DNA of 64,000 bases from an uncultured Collinsella sp. (GCA_902464565.1 CABQJV010000006.1:43785-107784), one strand, 5' to 3'. Counted from the stretch's first letter, positions 33,811 to 43,313 are shown. Program-made: numbers and translations. The notes: generated by a model not told the origin, from the sequence alone.

Positions 33811-35514
33811 ATGTATCAGGGAGTCAACGCTTCCGAGGGCATCGGTATCGGCACCGTCATGGTCGCCGTCGATCCCGACTTGACGTTTGAGCCGCACGAG
33901 GTTGCTGATTCGGCAGCAGAGAAGGAGCGCTATCAGTCCGCTCTTTCGGTCTTCTGCGAGAAGACCCAGGCTCAGGCCGACCACATGAAGGAGACGGTGG
34001 GCGAGGCCGAGGCCGAGATCATGAGCGGACACATTGTCCTGGCTCAGGACCCGGGCATGACCGACGCCATCAACGCCGCCATTGACGGCGGCACCTGCGC
34101 CGAGCAGGCGCTCATGGACACCTCGACCATGTTCGAGAACATGTTCCTGTCCATGGACGACGAGATGTTCCGTCTGCGCGCGGCCGACATCGCCGACATC
34201 CGTACCGGTATTCTGGCCGAGCTGCTGGGCAAGGAGGTCGTCGACCTCTCCGTCCTGCCCGAGAACACCGTCGTTGTCGTGCACGACCTCACGCCGTCCA
34301 TGACCGCCACGATCGATAAGGCCCACGTTGCCGGTATCGTCACCGAGACCGGTGGCCGCACGTCGCACTCCGCGATCATCGCGCGTGCCCTTGAGATCCC
34401 GGCTGTCCTTTCGGTTTCCAACAGCTGCACCGCGCTGCGTAACGGTATGACCGTTGTCGTCGACGGTGGCAAGGGTATCGTCGAGGCCGATCCCGACGAG
34501 GAGACGCTCGCCGCCTACACCGCCAAGGCCGAGGCCTTCGCTGCCGAGAAGGCAGCCCTCGAGGCCTTCCGTGGCAAGCCGTCCGTGACTGCCGATGGCA
34601 TCAAGAAGATCATCGCCTGCAACATCGGTAACCCCGATGACGTGCCCAACGCGCTCGATCACGACGCCGAGGCCATCGGTCTGTTCCGCTCCGAGTTCCT
34701 GTTCATGGACTCTGCTGAGCTTCCTTCCGAGGAGGAGCAGTTCAACGCCTACCGTAAGGTCGCCAGCGCGCTCAAGGGTGCTCCGGTCATCATCCGCACG
34801 CTCGATGTGGGTGGCGACAAGGAGATTCCGTATCTGCATATGGTCAAGGAAGACAACCCCTTCATGGGCTTCCGCGCCGTGCGTTACTGCCTGGCCAATC
34901 CCGACCAGTACAAGGTCCAGCTCCGCGCTCTGCTGCGCGCTAGCGCCTTCGGTGACGTCAAGATCATGATCCCGCTCGTCACCTGCGTCGAGGAGGTCTT
35001 GGCTGTCAAGGAGCTCGTCGAGCAGTGCAAGGCCGAGCTGACCGAAGAGGGTCGCAAGTTCAACGAGAACATCGAGGTCGGCATCATGGTTGAGACGCCT
35101 GCCGCTTCGCTGCTCGCAGACCGTCTTGCCGAGGTTGCCGACTTCTTCTCCATCGGCACCAACGACCTGATCGGCTACACCATGTGCGCCGACCGTGGCA
35201 ACGACACCATCTCCAACCTGTACCAGGTTTACTATCCCGCCGTGCTCCGCTCGCTCAAGAACATCATCGAGAGCGGCGTGAAGGCCGGCATCATGGTCGG
35301 TATGTGCGGCGAGGCCGCTGCCGATCCGCTGCTCGAGCCGCTGCTGATCAGCTGGGGCCTGGAGGAGTTCTCGATGAGCGCTCCGTCGATCCTGCGCGCC
35401 CGCAAGACCATCAGCCAGTGGACCAAGGCCGAGTGCGACGAGCTCGCCGAGAAGGCGCTCGCCTGCAACACCGCCGCCGAGGTCAAGGCACTGCTCGAGT
35501 CCGCAGCTCGCTAA
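33811..35514 (+). CDS. ptsI: PTS enzyme I (phosphoenolpyruvate-protein phosphotransferase)
   Basis: A 567-residue enzyme that takes phosphate from PEP and gives it to HPr. The phospho-histidine is His186 in GGRTSHSAIIAR. The PEP-binding barrel shows FRSEFLFMD, GVxP-like segments and DFFSIGTNDL, with the active Cys in MVGMCGEAA. ATG 33811 and ATG 33805 are both possible; 33811 has the better spacing to AGGA and gives the usual MYxGxxAS start. Confidence 0.96.
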   Translation: MYQGVNASEGIGIGTVMVAVDPDLTFEPHEVADSAAEKERYQSALSVFCEKTQAQADHMKETVGEAEAEIMSGHIVLAQDPGMTDAINAAIDGGTCAEQALMDTSTMFENMFLSMDDEMFRLRAADIADIRTGILAELLGKEVVDLSVLPENTVVVVHDLTPSMTATIDKAHVAGIVTETGGRTSHSAIIARALEIPAVLSVSNSCTALRNGMTVVVDGGKGIVEADPDEETLAAYTAKAEAFAAEKAALEAFRGKPSVTADGIKKIIACNIGNPDDVPNALDHDAEAIGLFRSEFLFMDSAELPSEEEQFNAYRKVASALKGAPVIIRTLDVGGDKEIPYLHMVKEDNPFMGFRAVRYCLANPDQYKVQLRALLRASAFGDVKIMIPLVTCVEEVLAVKELVEQCKAELTEEGRKFNENIEVGIMVETPAASLLADRLAEVADFFSIGTNDLIGYTMCADRGNDTISNLYQVYYPAVLRSLKNIIESGVKAGIMVGMCGEAAADPLLEPLLISWGLEEFSMSAPSILRARKTISQWTKAECDELAEKALACNTAAEVKALLESAAR

Positions 35515-35531
35515 TTTGGTATCAGAGGTAA

Positions 35532-35561
35532 CCGCGTGGTTGGAATGGGCCGGCCACGCGG
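35532..35561 (+). other. Hairpin between ptsI and the first pfkB gene
   Basis: CCGCGTGG (35532-35539) pairs with CCACGCGG (35554-35561). No T tract follows. It may attenuate or stabilise the ptsI-fruK message. Confidence 0.45.
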
Positions 35562-35588
35562 CCCTCACATATACAGGGGGTACTGTAA

Positions 35589-36521
35589 ATGTTCTACACG
35601 CTAACCGCTAACCCGGCTGTCGACATGACGGTTTCGAGCGCTCCGCTCGAGCCCGACGAGAACGTCCGCACCGGCTCGGCCAGCTACACGGCTAACGGCA
35701 AGGGCCTCGACGTGTCCTTCGCCTTTAAGAAGATGGGCGTCGACACCGTCGCGCTCGGCTTCTTCGCCGGCTTCACGGGCAAGTTTATCGTCGAGGAGGT
35801 CATGAACCTGGGTTGCCTGTGCCGCCCGGTCTGGACCGACGGTATCACGCGCATCAACACCTACGTCAACGATGGCCAGCACGAGTACGGCATCCTGAAC
35901 CCCGGCGCCCCGATTACGCCGCAGCACCAGGAGGAGCTCTACAACATCCTGGACACCGCGGGCGATCTTGAGTGCCTGATCGTCTCCGGCTCCGTGCCTC
36001 CCAAAGCTACGCCCGACTTCCTGGCTAAGGTCATGGAGCACGCTCAGGCTCGTGGCGCCGACGTCGTCTTGGACCTGTCCTCCGACAAGCTCAAGGAGCT
36101 CGCTCACAAGAAGCCGCTGCTCATCAAGCCGAACCATCACGAGATGAAGGCCATCTTCGGCGTGCCGGTCGACACCGACGACGAGGTTCGCGTCGCCATG
36201 AAGATGGCTCACGACGCTGGCGTTCAGAACGTGCTGCTCACCCGTGGTAGCCGCGGCGACGCTTACTTCTCCAACGGCGAGGACATCTGGTACGCCAAGC
36301 GTGAGTTCAACATCAAGCTGGTTTCTTCCGTCTGCGCCGGCGACTGCACCCTCGCTGCGTTCCTGCACAAGTGGTACAGGGATCGCGACAACGTCGAGGA
36401 GGCCATGAAGCTCGCTATGGCCACCGGCGCCAACGTTGCCGAGTCCGTCGGCATCGGCGACTTCGGTCACGTCGACGAGTACAGCAAGCGCGTTGCTGTC
36501 CGCAAGCTCGATCGTCAGTAA
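35589..36521 (+). CDS. fruK: PfkB-type 1-phosphofructokinase, copy 1
   Basis: A 310-residue ribokinase-fold sugar kinase expected to convert fructose 1-phosphate to fructose 1,6-bisphosphate. The N-terminal TLTANPAVDMTV and NGKGLDVS blocks fit the FruK/tagatose kinase group. The catalytic Asp is in the CAGDCTLAAF motif, where most members and the neighbour copy have AGDS. It lies behind ptsI with a short hairpin between. Overall similarity to copy 2 is clear by eye. Confidence 0.9.
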   Translation: MFYTLTANPAVDMTVSSAPLEPDENVRTGSASYTANGKGLDVSFAFKKMGVDTVALGFFAGFTGKFIVEEVMNLGCLCRPVWTDGITRINTYVNDGQHEYGILNPGAPITPQHQEELYNILDTAGDLECLIVSGSVPPKATPDFLAKVMEHAQARGADVVLDLSSDKLKELAHKKPLLIKPNHHEMKAIFGVPVDTDDEVRVAMKMAHDAGVQNVLLTRGSRGDAYFSNGEDIWYAKREFNIKLVSSVCAGDCTLAAFLHKWYRDRDNVEEAMKLAMATGANVAESVGIGDFGHVDEYSKRVAVRKLDRQ

Positions 36522-36549
36522 TCGAAACGCGACATATTCGTGCGCATGC

Positions 36550-36581
36550 GGCGCCCCGGTTTCGGCCGGGGCGCCTTTTTT
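36550..36581 (+). terminator. Intrinsic terminator between the two pfkB genes
   Basis: GGCGCCCCGG (36550-36559) pairs with CCGGGGCGCC (36566-36575), followed by six T. Copy 2 therefore likely has its own promoter. Confidence 0.92.
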
Positions 36582-36710
36582 GTTCCGCCATGGGGGAGAC
36601 GTGTCCCGCCGTACTTCATCGCTTCCACACCGTTCACCGAGTTGTCCTAGCCTTTTGTCTATGCGTGGAATATACTTTCATTAACACGTTGCTTCGTGAA
36701 AGGAACATTC

Positions 36711-37643
36711 ATGATTTACACGCTCACTGCAAATCCCGCCATTGACTACAACATCGCCTGCGACGGTCTTGACGCCAACACCGTCACGCGTACCCGCAAC
36801 GCCGTCTACACGCCCAACGGCAAGGGCCTCAACGTCTCGTTTACGCTTGACCACTACGGTGTCGACACCACGATCCTGGGCTTTTTCGCCGGTTTCTCGG
36901 GCGAGTTCATCGTTAAGGGCGCCGAGGCCCTGGGCGTGCCCGTCAAGCCTGTGTGGACCGACGGCATCACGCGCGTCAACGTGTTCCTTAATGCCGGCCC
37001 CGACACTGAGTACAACATGGTCAACGCTGGTGCCGCCATCAACGAGGCCAATGAGCAGGAGATGTTTGAGCTCATCGATTCGCTCGATGACATGACCTGC
37101 CTGGTTATCAGCGGCTCGCTGCCTCCCAACACTTCCGAGGGCTTCCTGGCCGAGGTCCTGCGCCGCGTCAAGGCCAAGGGGGCCGAGTTCGTCCTAGACA
37201 TCTCGAGCCATCAGCTAGCAGACCTCATTGCCATGGAGCCGCTGCTGATTAAGCCCAACGACGACGAGCTACTCGATATCTTTGGCATTAAGGTGAGCGG
37301 TGGCGACGACGAGTCCGTCAAGGGCGCGATGGCCGAGCTGCACGCCAAGGGCGCCAAGAACGTGCTGCTGACCCTCGGTGGCGACGGCGCGTACTTCTCC
37401 AACGGCGAGCATATCTGGTTTGCCAACCGCACCTTCGACGTCAAGCTGCTGTCGACGGTGTGCGCCGGCGATTCCTCGCTCGCTGCCTTCCTGTCCGTGT
37501 GGCACGACGCCCCCGAGCGCGTCGAGGACGCCCTGCGCCTTTCGATGGCTACTGGCGCCAACGTGGTCGAGTGCCCTGGTTTGGGTGATTTTGCCAAGGT
37601 GGACGAATATAAGAAGCACATCGAGGTTCGCCAGGTCTGCTAG
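36711..37643 (+). CDS. PfkB-type 1-phosphofructokinase, copy 2
   Basis: A 310-residue paralog of the preceding kinase, with TLTANPAIDYNI and NGKGLNVSFTL at the N-terminus and the canonical CAGDSSLAAF around the catalytic Asp. It could be a second FruK or could prefer a related substrate such as tagatose 6-phosphate. GAAAGGA precedes ATG 36711. Terminators on both sides show separate transcription from copy 1. Confidence 0.88.
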   Translation: MIYTLTANPAIDYNIACDGLDANTVTRTRNAVYTPNGKGLNVSFTLDHYGVDTTILGFFAGFSGEFIVKGAEALGVPVKPVWTDGITRVNVFLNAGPDTEYNMVNAGAAINEANEQEMFELIDSLDDMTCLVISGSLPPNTSEGFLAEVLRRVKAKGAEFVLDISSHQLADLIAMEPLLIKPNDDELLDIFGIKVSGGDDESVKGAMAELHAKGAKNVLLTLGGDGAYFSNGEHIWFANRTFDVKLLSTVCAGDSSLAAFLSVWHDAPERVEDALRLSMATGANVVECPGLGDFAKVDEYKKHIEVRQVC

Positions 37644-37676
37644 TTCCGGCACCTTGTCTGAATAGTTTGATTATTT

Positions 37677-37710
37677 CGCATCCGTCTTAGACTAGGACGG
37701 ATGCGTTTTT
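37677..37710 (+). terminator. Intrinsic terminator after the second pfkB gene
   Basis: CGCATCCGTC (37677-37686) pairs with GACGGATGCG (37696-37705), then TTTTT. Confidence 0.92.
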
Positions 37711-37807
37711 GTTTATCGGACTTGCGTGTGCAGCGGAGGCTGTTTCTTGCTAGACTTCTTGCAGACGCAATCGATAGCCAATTTGATAGTCTCAGGAGGC
37801 CATAGGC

Positions 37808-39202
37808 ATGTGCAATGTTTCGCTCAACGGTACGCAACCGTCTGATGCCTCCCTGCGCGTCCTGCGCGCGCTTGAGGCGGCTGGTCTTGAGGCTTGGTAC
37901 GTGGGCGGTTGGGTGCGCGACGCCCTGATGGGGTGCCCCAGCCACGATGTTGATATGTGCTGTAGCGGCCTGTGGCAGGAGTCTAAATCGGCGCTCGAGG
38001 CCGCTGGTATCGCGGTCGTGGAGTCGGGCATTAAATTTGGCGGAATCACGGCTATTTCCGATGGCGAGCGTATTGAGGTCACAACGTACCGTCTGGATGG
38101 CTTTTACACCGATGGGCGCCATCCTCAGAGTGTCGAGCGTGCCGCCTCGCTCGAGGATGATCTGGCGCGCCGCGACTTTACCGTCAACGCCATGGCCTGG
38201 CATCCCGAGCGCGGGCTTGTCGACCGCTACGACGGCCAGGGTGATCTGGAGCGCAAGCTGATTCGCGCTGTCGGTGATCCCAAGCGTCGCTTTAACGAGG
38301 ACGCCCTGCGCATGCTGCGTGCGGTGCGCTTTGCCTGCCGTCTGGACTTTATGATTGAGCCCGAGACTAAGCGTGCGCTTGCCGAGTGCGCGCCGCTGCT
38401 CGATGCCGTGGCGCGCGAGCGTGTGGGTATTGAGCTCGAGGGCATTCTTTCGACCGGTCATGGGGGGGACGCGATGCTTCGCTATCCCGAGCTCATCTGT
38501 GCCGCTGTGCCCGAGTTGGCAGCGGGTCGCGGGTTTGATCAGCGAAGTGTCTACCATGCGTTTAACGTCTACGAGCATATCTCCCGTGTGCTGACAGTGG
38601 CAGGGGAGTTGGCGCTGTGCGACGGCGTCGCGCCATCGTCGAGCCTTATGTGGGCGGCGTTTTTGCACGATGTCTCCAAGCCCGAGTGCTTTACGGTCGA
38701 TCACGCCGGCAGCGGACACTTCTACGGTCATCCCGAGCTCGGCGCCAAGAAAGCGCGCGTCATTATGGATCGCCTGGCTCTCTCGCACGACCTGGTGCGC
38801 GACGTGTGCCTGCTCATCAAATATCACGACAAACCGCTGCGTCCCGAGCGATCCTGCCTGCTCAATATGATGTGTGCGCTTTCTGGCGAGGGCGTCGACA
38901 CGGCCCGTCTGATTGACGAGCTCATGGACCTTAAGCGTGCTGACACGCTCGGCAAGGCCCCGTCGTGCTTCTATTACGTTGAGACGATTGAGGAGATGCG
39001 CGCGATGGCGCACGAGCTGCTGAAGGCAGGGGAGCCCTATACGCTCAAGATGCTCGCCATCAACGGCGGCGACCTGATCCGTGTCGGAGTCAAGCCCGGG
39101 CCGGAACTGGGTCAGCTTCTCAACTCCGCCCTCGACGCCGTGATCGAAGACAACATTCCCAACGAGCGCGAAGCTCTTTTGCTCCATCTCAACTTGAATT
39201 AG
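37808..39202 (+). CDS. cca: CCA tRNA nucleotidyltransferase with HD domain
   Basis: A 464-residue class II polymerase that adds or repairs the CCA tail. The head domain has YVGGWVRDALMG and the DVDMC catalytic carboxylates; DEDALRML-type RRxxxxEDALR appears as RRFNEDALRML. A C-terminal HD domain shows FLHDVSKPECF and IKYHDKP. The two tRNA-Glu genes that follow carry CCA in DNA, so the main job here would be repair of those tails. Confidence 0.93.
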   Translation: MCNVSLNGTQPSDASLRVLRALEAAGLEAWYVGGWVRDALMGCPSHDVDMCCSGLWQESKSALEAAGIAVVESGIKFGGITAISDGERIEVTTYRLDGFYTDGRHPQSVERAASLEDDLARRDFTVNAMAWHPERGLVDRYDGQGDLERKLIRAVGDPKRRFNEDALRMLRAVRFACRLDFMIEPETKRALAECAPLLDAVARERVGIELEGILSTGHGGDAMLRYPELICAAVPELAAGRGFDQRSVYHAFNVYEHISRVLTVAGELALCDGVAPSSSLMWAAFLHDVSKPECFTVDHAGSGHFYGHPELGAKKARVIMDRLALSHDLVRDVCLLIKYHDKPLRPERSCLLNMMCALSGEGVDTARLIDELMDLKRADTLGKAPSCFYYVETIEEMRAMAHELLKAGEPYTLKMLAINGGDLIRVGVKPGPELGQLLNSALDAVIEDNIPNEREALLLHLNLN

Positions 39203-39329
39203 CTACCAAGTTTACCTGCGTGTTCCATAACCTGCCGACAATTTTTCGGCAATTTGGAATTTCTTCTTGCGCTGACGTTTTTTGTCCCGTAATATGTTTC
39301 CTCGCAGCACGGCAGTGCAGATGTCATGT

Positions 39330-39406
39330 GGCCCGTTCGTCTAGCGGTTTAGGACGCCGCCCTCTCAAGGCGGAGATCACCAGTTCGAATCTGGTACGGG
39401 CTACCA
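39330..39406 (+). tRNA. tRNA-Glu (anticodon CTC), copy 1
   Basis: A 77-base cloverleaf: acceptor GGCCCGT with ACGGGCT, anticodon stem CCGCC/GGCGG with loop CTCTCAA (anticodon CTC), T-arm GTTCGAATC, and encoded CCA at 39404-39406. Confidence 0.95.
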
Positions 39407-39428
39407 CTTCTTTTCTGCTGAGGCTTAT

Positions 39429-39505
39429 GGCCCGTTCGTCTAGCGGTTTAGGACGCCGCCCTCTCAAGGCGGAGATCACCAGTTCGAATCTGGTACGGGC
39501 TACCA
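39429..39505 (+). tRNA. tRNA-Glu (anticodon CTC), copy 2
   Basis: Identical in all 77 bases to copy 1, 22 nt downstream, also with encoded CCA. A recent tandem duplication is likely. Confidence 0.95.
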
Positions 39506-39516
39506 CGCATCTGATA

Positions 39517-39547
39517 CCCGGACTTCCCATGGAATGCCGGGTTTTTT
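39517..39547 (+). terminator. Terminator after the tRNA-Glu pair
   Basis: CCCGG (39517-39521) pairs with CCGGG (39537-39541) with extra pairing in between, then TTTTTT. Confidence 0.8.
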
Positions 39548-39655
39548 ATTTTCAAACAACCGTCTGCAATTCCCGTTTGAACCAGAGCTTTGCGTTCTGC
39601 CTATGGCCCTTACGGGTACAATATCCAAGATATTTTGACTGTTAGAAGGAGTCTC

Positions 39656-40963
39656 ATGACGGAGTCCTCTCAGCATACGTCTAAACCCCAGGTCGAGGTT
39701 GAGGTCTCGGGCGGCGATGACAATAAGAGCGCACGCCGCGGCGCCATCTTTATCGGCGTCGTGCTGGTTGGTTATATCGTCTATCTGGTGGTAACCGGGC
39801 AGATGGGGCAGTTCTGGGCCGCTATGTCGAGCGTCCAGGCGCCATGGCTCGTTGTTGCGTGTCTCTGCATGTTCATGTATCTGTTCTTTGGCATTGTGGC
39901 CTATGCGATCGCCGTCTGGCTCGACCCCGATTCACCCGTCGGCATCCGCGACCTGATCTCGGTCGAGGCGAGTGGCATCTTCTTTGGCAACCTGACGCCT
40001 ATGATGATGGGCTCGACTCCCGCCCAGATCTACCGCCTGACCAAAGCGGGCCAAAATGTCGGCGAGGCCGGAGCAACGCAGTTCACGCGCTTTATCGTGT
40101 ACCAGTTTGGCCTCGTTGCCTGGGGCGCTATCCTACTGCTTGCTCGCATGCCGTTTTTTGCCGAGCGCTATGGCGACATGACGTTGCTGTGCGTCTTTAG
40201 CTTTGGTGGGCACTGCTGCATCTTGCTGGGCATCTTCGCCGTCGCGCTCATGCCTAAGACCGTCACGCGCGTCGCCCATTGCATCATCAATTGGCTTGAG
40301 CGCATTGGTGTCTCGGCCACTAAGATCGAGGGATGGCGCACGTTTGTCGATGGCGAGATCTACTCCTTCTCCGAGAAGTTCAAGCTTTCAGCCGGACATT
40401 TTTCTTCCATGCTGCTCACCGTGTTTATCACCATGCTGCAGCTCGCGTTTTTCTATCTGGTTCCGTATTTCCTGATGCTTGCTTTTGGCCATCACGAGGT
40501 CGACTTTTTCTCGGTCATGGCCGCGAGCGCCTTTGTCCAGCTGCTGAGCTCTGCGGTTCCCTTGCCCGGTGGAACTGGTGGCGCTGAGGGCGGCTTTGCA
40601 TTGTTCTTGGGTCATTTCTTTGGGTCGGCTTCGACCGCCGGCTATCTGCTGTGGCGCCTCATTACGTTTATTGCGCCGACCATTTTGGCTGCGCCCCTGC
40701 TGGGCCTTAAGAGTGCCCACAACGAGAGCATCCATGCGCGCTGGGATCGCGTGATGCGCAAGCTCGGTCGCACGCCTCAAACGCCCTCTGCGCCCACAAA
40801 GCCCCACCCCACGAATGCTGTTACCGTTGATCCCAAGAAGCAGGCTCAGAAGGCTTCTGGGACCGCTAAGCCGGCTCATAAAGCCTATGTGCGCCAGACA
40901 GGCGACGGTATTCGCGTATCTCCGTCGGCACTCAATAAGAAGAAGCACCCTAAGTCGCAGTAG
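39656..40963 (+). CDS. Lysylphosphatidylglycerol synthase TM-region / UPF0104 family flippase-like protein
   Basis: A 435-residue membrane protein with about seven or eight hydrophobic segments between residues 30 and 345. It matches the flippase-like transmembrane domain of MprF proteins, with a conserved PLPGGTGGAEGGF loop near residue 305. The catalytic lysyl-transferase domain is absent, so it cannot make Lys-PG by itself. The last 70 residues are basic and rich in Pro, Lys and Thr. AGAAGGAG precedes ATG 39656. Substrate unknown. Confidence 0.82.
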   Translation: MTESSQHTSKPQVEVEVSGGDDNKSARRGAIFIGVVLVGYIVYLVVTGQMGQFWAAMSSVQAPWLVVACLCMFMYLFFGIVAYAIAVWLDPDSPVGIRDLISVEASGIFFGNLTPMMMGSTPAQIYRLTKAGQNVGEAGATQFTRFIVYQFGLVAWGAILLLARMPFFAERYGDMTLLCVFSFGGHCCILLGIFAVALMPKTVTRVAHCIINWLERIGVSATKIEGWRTFVDGEIYSFSEKFKLSAGHFSSMLLTVFITMLQLAFFYLVPYFLMLAFGHHEVDFFSVMAASAFVQLLSSAVPLPGGTGGAEGGFALFLGHFFGSASTAGYLLWRLITFIAPTILAAPLLGLKSAHNESIHARWDRVMRKLGRTPQTPSAPTKPHPTNAVTVDPKKQAQKASGTAKPAHKAYVRQTGDGIRVSPSALNKKKHPKSQ

Positions 40964-41012
40964 GGCAGTCGTGCGTTCTTCATGATGCGGGGCATATTTG
41001 TGCTGTATGGGG

Positions 41013-41036
41013 GATAATCCTCTTACGTAGATTATC
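41013..41036. promoter_or_regulatory. Palindrome upstream of the tetR-type gene, putative operator
   Basis: GATAATC (41013-41019) and GATTATC (41030-41036) form an inverted repeat with a 10-bp spacer, 44 nt before the regulator start. It suits self-repression. Confidence 0.45.
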
Positions 41037-41079
41037 TCTCATCTGTTGATGAATGCTCGCATATCGAAGGGACACGCCC

Positions 41080-41691
41080 ATGGCAACCAGCAAACCGCGT
41101 CTTGATCGTCGCATCATTCGCAGCCGTAATGCCATCCTTTCGGCTTTCGAGCGCCTGCTCATGGAAAAGCCGCTGGCAGACATTACGGTGAGTGCCATCG
41201 CGCGCGAGGCCAATGTCGACCGCAAGACCTTTTACGTTCACTTTGGTACGGTTGACGGCCTGCTCGATGCCATTGCCGTCGATGTGGTGGAGATGATTGT
41301 CGACTCGGTCGAGAAAACGCTTGCTTCTATGGACGGTGACACCAGCGAGCGCGCCCTGGGCGCGGCGGCGACCTTCTTTAAAACCGTTAATGAGGCACTG
41401 TGCAACAACTTAGTGCTCAATCGTCAGCTGATCGAGAATATTCCGCTCGATGATTTCATGGCTCGTCTTCGTGCGCCGCTCGAACATGAGATTGCCGAGC
41501 GCGATCTGCTGCCCCAAGGTCTCAAGGACGAGATGTTCGACTATTATCTGGCGTTTTTGCTGTCGGGTATTATCGGTATCTATCGCACGTGGGCGCTGTC
41601 TGACGGCTCGGTTCCTATCGAGCGCGTCTCGGAGGTCGCCAACGACCTGACTCTCAACGGCCTGTCGAGCCTGGAATCTCGCTTCGAATAG
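41080..41691 (+). CDS. TetR/AcrR family transcriptional regulator
   Basis: A 203-residue regulator. The N-terminal helix-turn-helix reads ITVSAIAREANVDRKTFYVHFG (split motif ending in the typical T-F-Y-x-H-F). The C-terminal ligand domain is not recognisable to a known effector. ATG 41080 follows GAAGGGA at 7 nt; the ATG at 41053 has no site. It is not next to an obvious target gene; the flippase-like gene upstream and the radical SAM gene downstream are candidates. Confidence 0.88.
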   Translation: MATSKPRLDRRIIRSRNAILSAFERLLMEKPLADITVSAIAREANVDRKTFYVHFGTVDGLLDAIAVDVVEMIVDSVEKTLASMDGDTSERALGAAATFFKTVNEALCNNLVLNRQLIENIPLDDFMARLRAPLEHEIAERDLLPQGLKDEMFDYYLAFLLSGIIGIYRTWALSDGSVPIERVSEVANDLTLNGLSSLESRFE

Positions 41692-41715
41692 CATCGATAA
41701 TTCAACAACTTAAAG

Positions 41716-41784
41716 AAGTTGCGGTGGAATAGGGATTGTTTTGGTTATTGGAAGGCCGATCTAGTCGCTATTTCACCGCAACTT
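41716..41784. repeat. AAGTTGCGGTGAAATAG inverted-repeat element, copy 2
   Basis: Arms 41716-41732 and 41768-41784 are inverted copies with one mismatch, around a 35-base centre. It lies between the tetR gene and the convergent radical SAM gene. Confidence 0.65.
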
Positions 41785-41807
41785 AGTAAAACTGTTTTGA
41801 TGGTAAG

Positions 41808-41846
41808 GCGGAGCAGCCTCGAAGATGAGCCTCGAGACTGCTCCGC
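41808..41846. terminator. Terminator-like hairpin between tetR and radical SAM genes
   Basis: GCGGAGCAG (41808-41816) pairs with CTGCTCCGC (41838-41846), with inner CCTCGA/TCGAG pairing. Both neighbours point toward it. Confidence 0.7.
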
Positions 41847-41879
41847 TTCATTTCTGAGCGTTTGTCGTGTAGGGCGGCA

Positions 41880-43313
41880 TTAATCGCCGTTTTTGAGTGT
41901 GCGGCCCTGTTTTTCGAACTTGTGCATGTCGCTATCGGCCATACCCTGCGACTTATCCTCGTGACGCTTGGCGTATAGCGGATCGTCGGAGTCGTTCCAG
42001 ATGCGGTCGGCGACAGGTGACCATGCCTCGGCGGCAGCCTGGGTCTTTTCGCGCAGCTGCTCGGGTGACTCCTTCTCGATTAGGTCGGTGCTCATTGCGC
42101 CACTCTCGGCAACCATTTTGGGCAGCACGTCGGGATTCTCGAGCATGGGGCATGGTTTGAGGTAGTTGTCGTTGAACGGCATGTTTTCGTAATACTTCAT
42201 AAAGAGGGGAGAGCGCAGCGCGTCGAGTAAGCTCACATCGTGGATGTTGGCGTTTGAGTAGTGGATGAACACGCACGGCTCCACGTCTCCGGCGGCGTTG
42301 ATGTGCAGGTAGCGGCGGCCGCCGGCGATACATCCGCCTACAAACTCGCCGTCGTTTTGGAAGTCGAGCGTAAACAGCGGCTTCTTCTCACGCATTTCGC
42401 GGATAAAGTGATACATGTGCTCGCGCTGCTCGGGCGTGGGCATGAGCTCGGGGGTTGCATTGCGGCCAACCGGCATAAAGTGGAAGTACCAGCAGAAGAG
42501 TGCTCCCTCGCCGATCATCCAGTCCATGTTCTCCTCGGTAGCAACCGTATCGGCATTGGCACTGGTCCAACAGGTGGAGATACCAAACGGCAAGTCGCGC
42601 TCGCGCAGGAGTTTCATGGCGTGCTCGATCTTTGCGTAGGTACCTTCGCCGCGGCGGGCGTCGGTTGTGTGCTCATTGCCCTCGGCGCTGATGGCGGGGA
42701 CAAAATTACCTACGCGAATCATGTCGTTGCAGAAGGCCTCGTTGATCAGCGTGGAGTTGGTAAAGCAGAGAAACACGCAGTCCTGATGTTTTTCGCAAAT
42801 TCTGATCAGGTCGTGCTTGCGAACGAGCGGCTCGCCGCCGGTATAGATGTAGATATGCGTACCGAGCTCTTTGCCCTGCGTAACGATAGAGTCGATGTCT
42901 TCGAACGAGAGATTCTGCTTGTAGCCGTACTCAGCGGCCCAGCAGCCCGTGCAATGCAGGTTGCAGGCGCTCGTGGGATCGAGCAGGATGGCCCACGGAA
43001 CGTTGCACTGGTACTTTTCGCGGTTCTTTTCCTGCTCTGGCCAAGCAAGCAGGTTGGCGTCGACAATGAGGGTCTTAAGCAGCTTGGTTCGCATCTGGGG
43101 ATTAAGGCTGAACACACGCATGATCAGGTCATACCAATTGCCGCGGCTCTTGATGACATTGGTGAATGCCTCTCGCTGTACAGGAAATACGCGATTGGGG
43201 ACCAGCTTGTTCACGAGGTCCATGATTTTGTCGATGTTTTCTTGCGGGTTGTCGTCGAGATAATCGATGAGCTTGTTGAGCGCTGCACGCTCTGCTGACT
43301 GTGTAAGCGACAT
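41880..43313 (-). CDS. Radical SAM protein
   Basis: A 477-residue radical SAM enzyme. The [4Fe-4S] cluster motif is CNLHCTGC near residue 118, followed by the SAM-binding YTGGEPLVR. A later GGCIAGG...C and EPCVF, NPDxx-CPML cysteines suggest a SPASM-like auxiliary cluster region. An N-terminal helical domain of about 100 residues precedes the barrel. Substrate unknown; related proteins act on peptides or membrane lipids. The start at 43313 is better spaced to AAGGAT than 43319. Confidence 0.85.
   Translation of the reverse strand: MSLTQSAERAALNKLIDYLDDNPQENIDKIMDLVNKLVPNRVFPVQREAFTNVIKSRGNWYDLIMRVFSLNPQMRTKLLKTLIVDANLLAWPEQEKNREKYQCNVPWAILLDPTSACNLHCTGCWAAEYGYKQNLSFEDIDSIVTQGKELGTHIYIYTGGEPLVRKHDLIRICEKHQDCVFLCFTNSTLINEAFCNDMIRVGNFVPAISAEGNEHTTDARRGEGTYAKIEHAMKLLRERDLPFGISTCWTSANADTVATEENMDWMIGEGALFCWYFHFMPVGRNATPELMPTPEQREHMYHFIREMREKKPLFTLDFQNDGEFVGGCIAGGRRYLHINAAGDVEPCVFIHYSNANIHDVSLLDALRSPLFMKYYENMPFNDNYLKPCPMLENPDVLPKMVAESGAMSTDLIEKESPEQLREKTQAAAEAWSPVADRIWNDSDDPLYAKRHEDKSQGMADSDMHKFEKQGRTLKNGD

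Noticed and set aside
39324..39530. 68-codon open frame over the tRNA-Glu pair
   Set aside because: It exists only because two identical tRNA genes are read through; the repeated peptide has no independent support.
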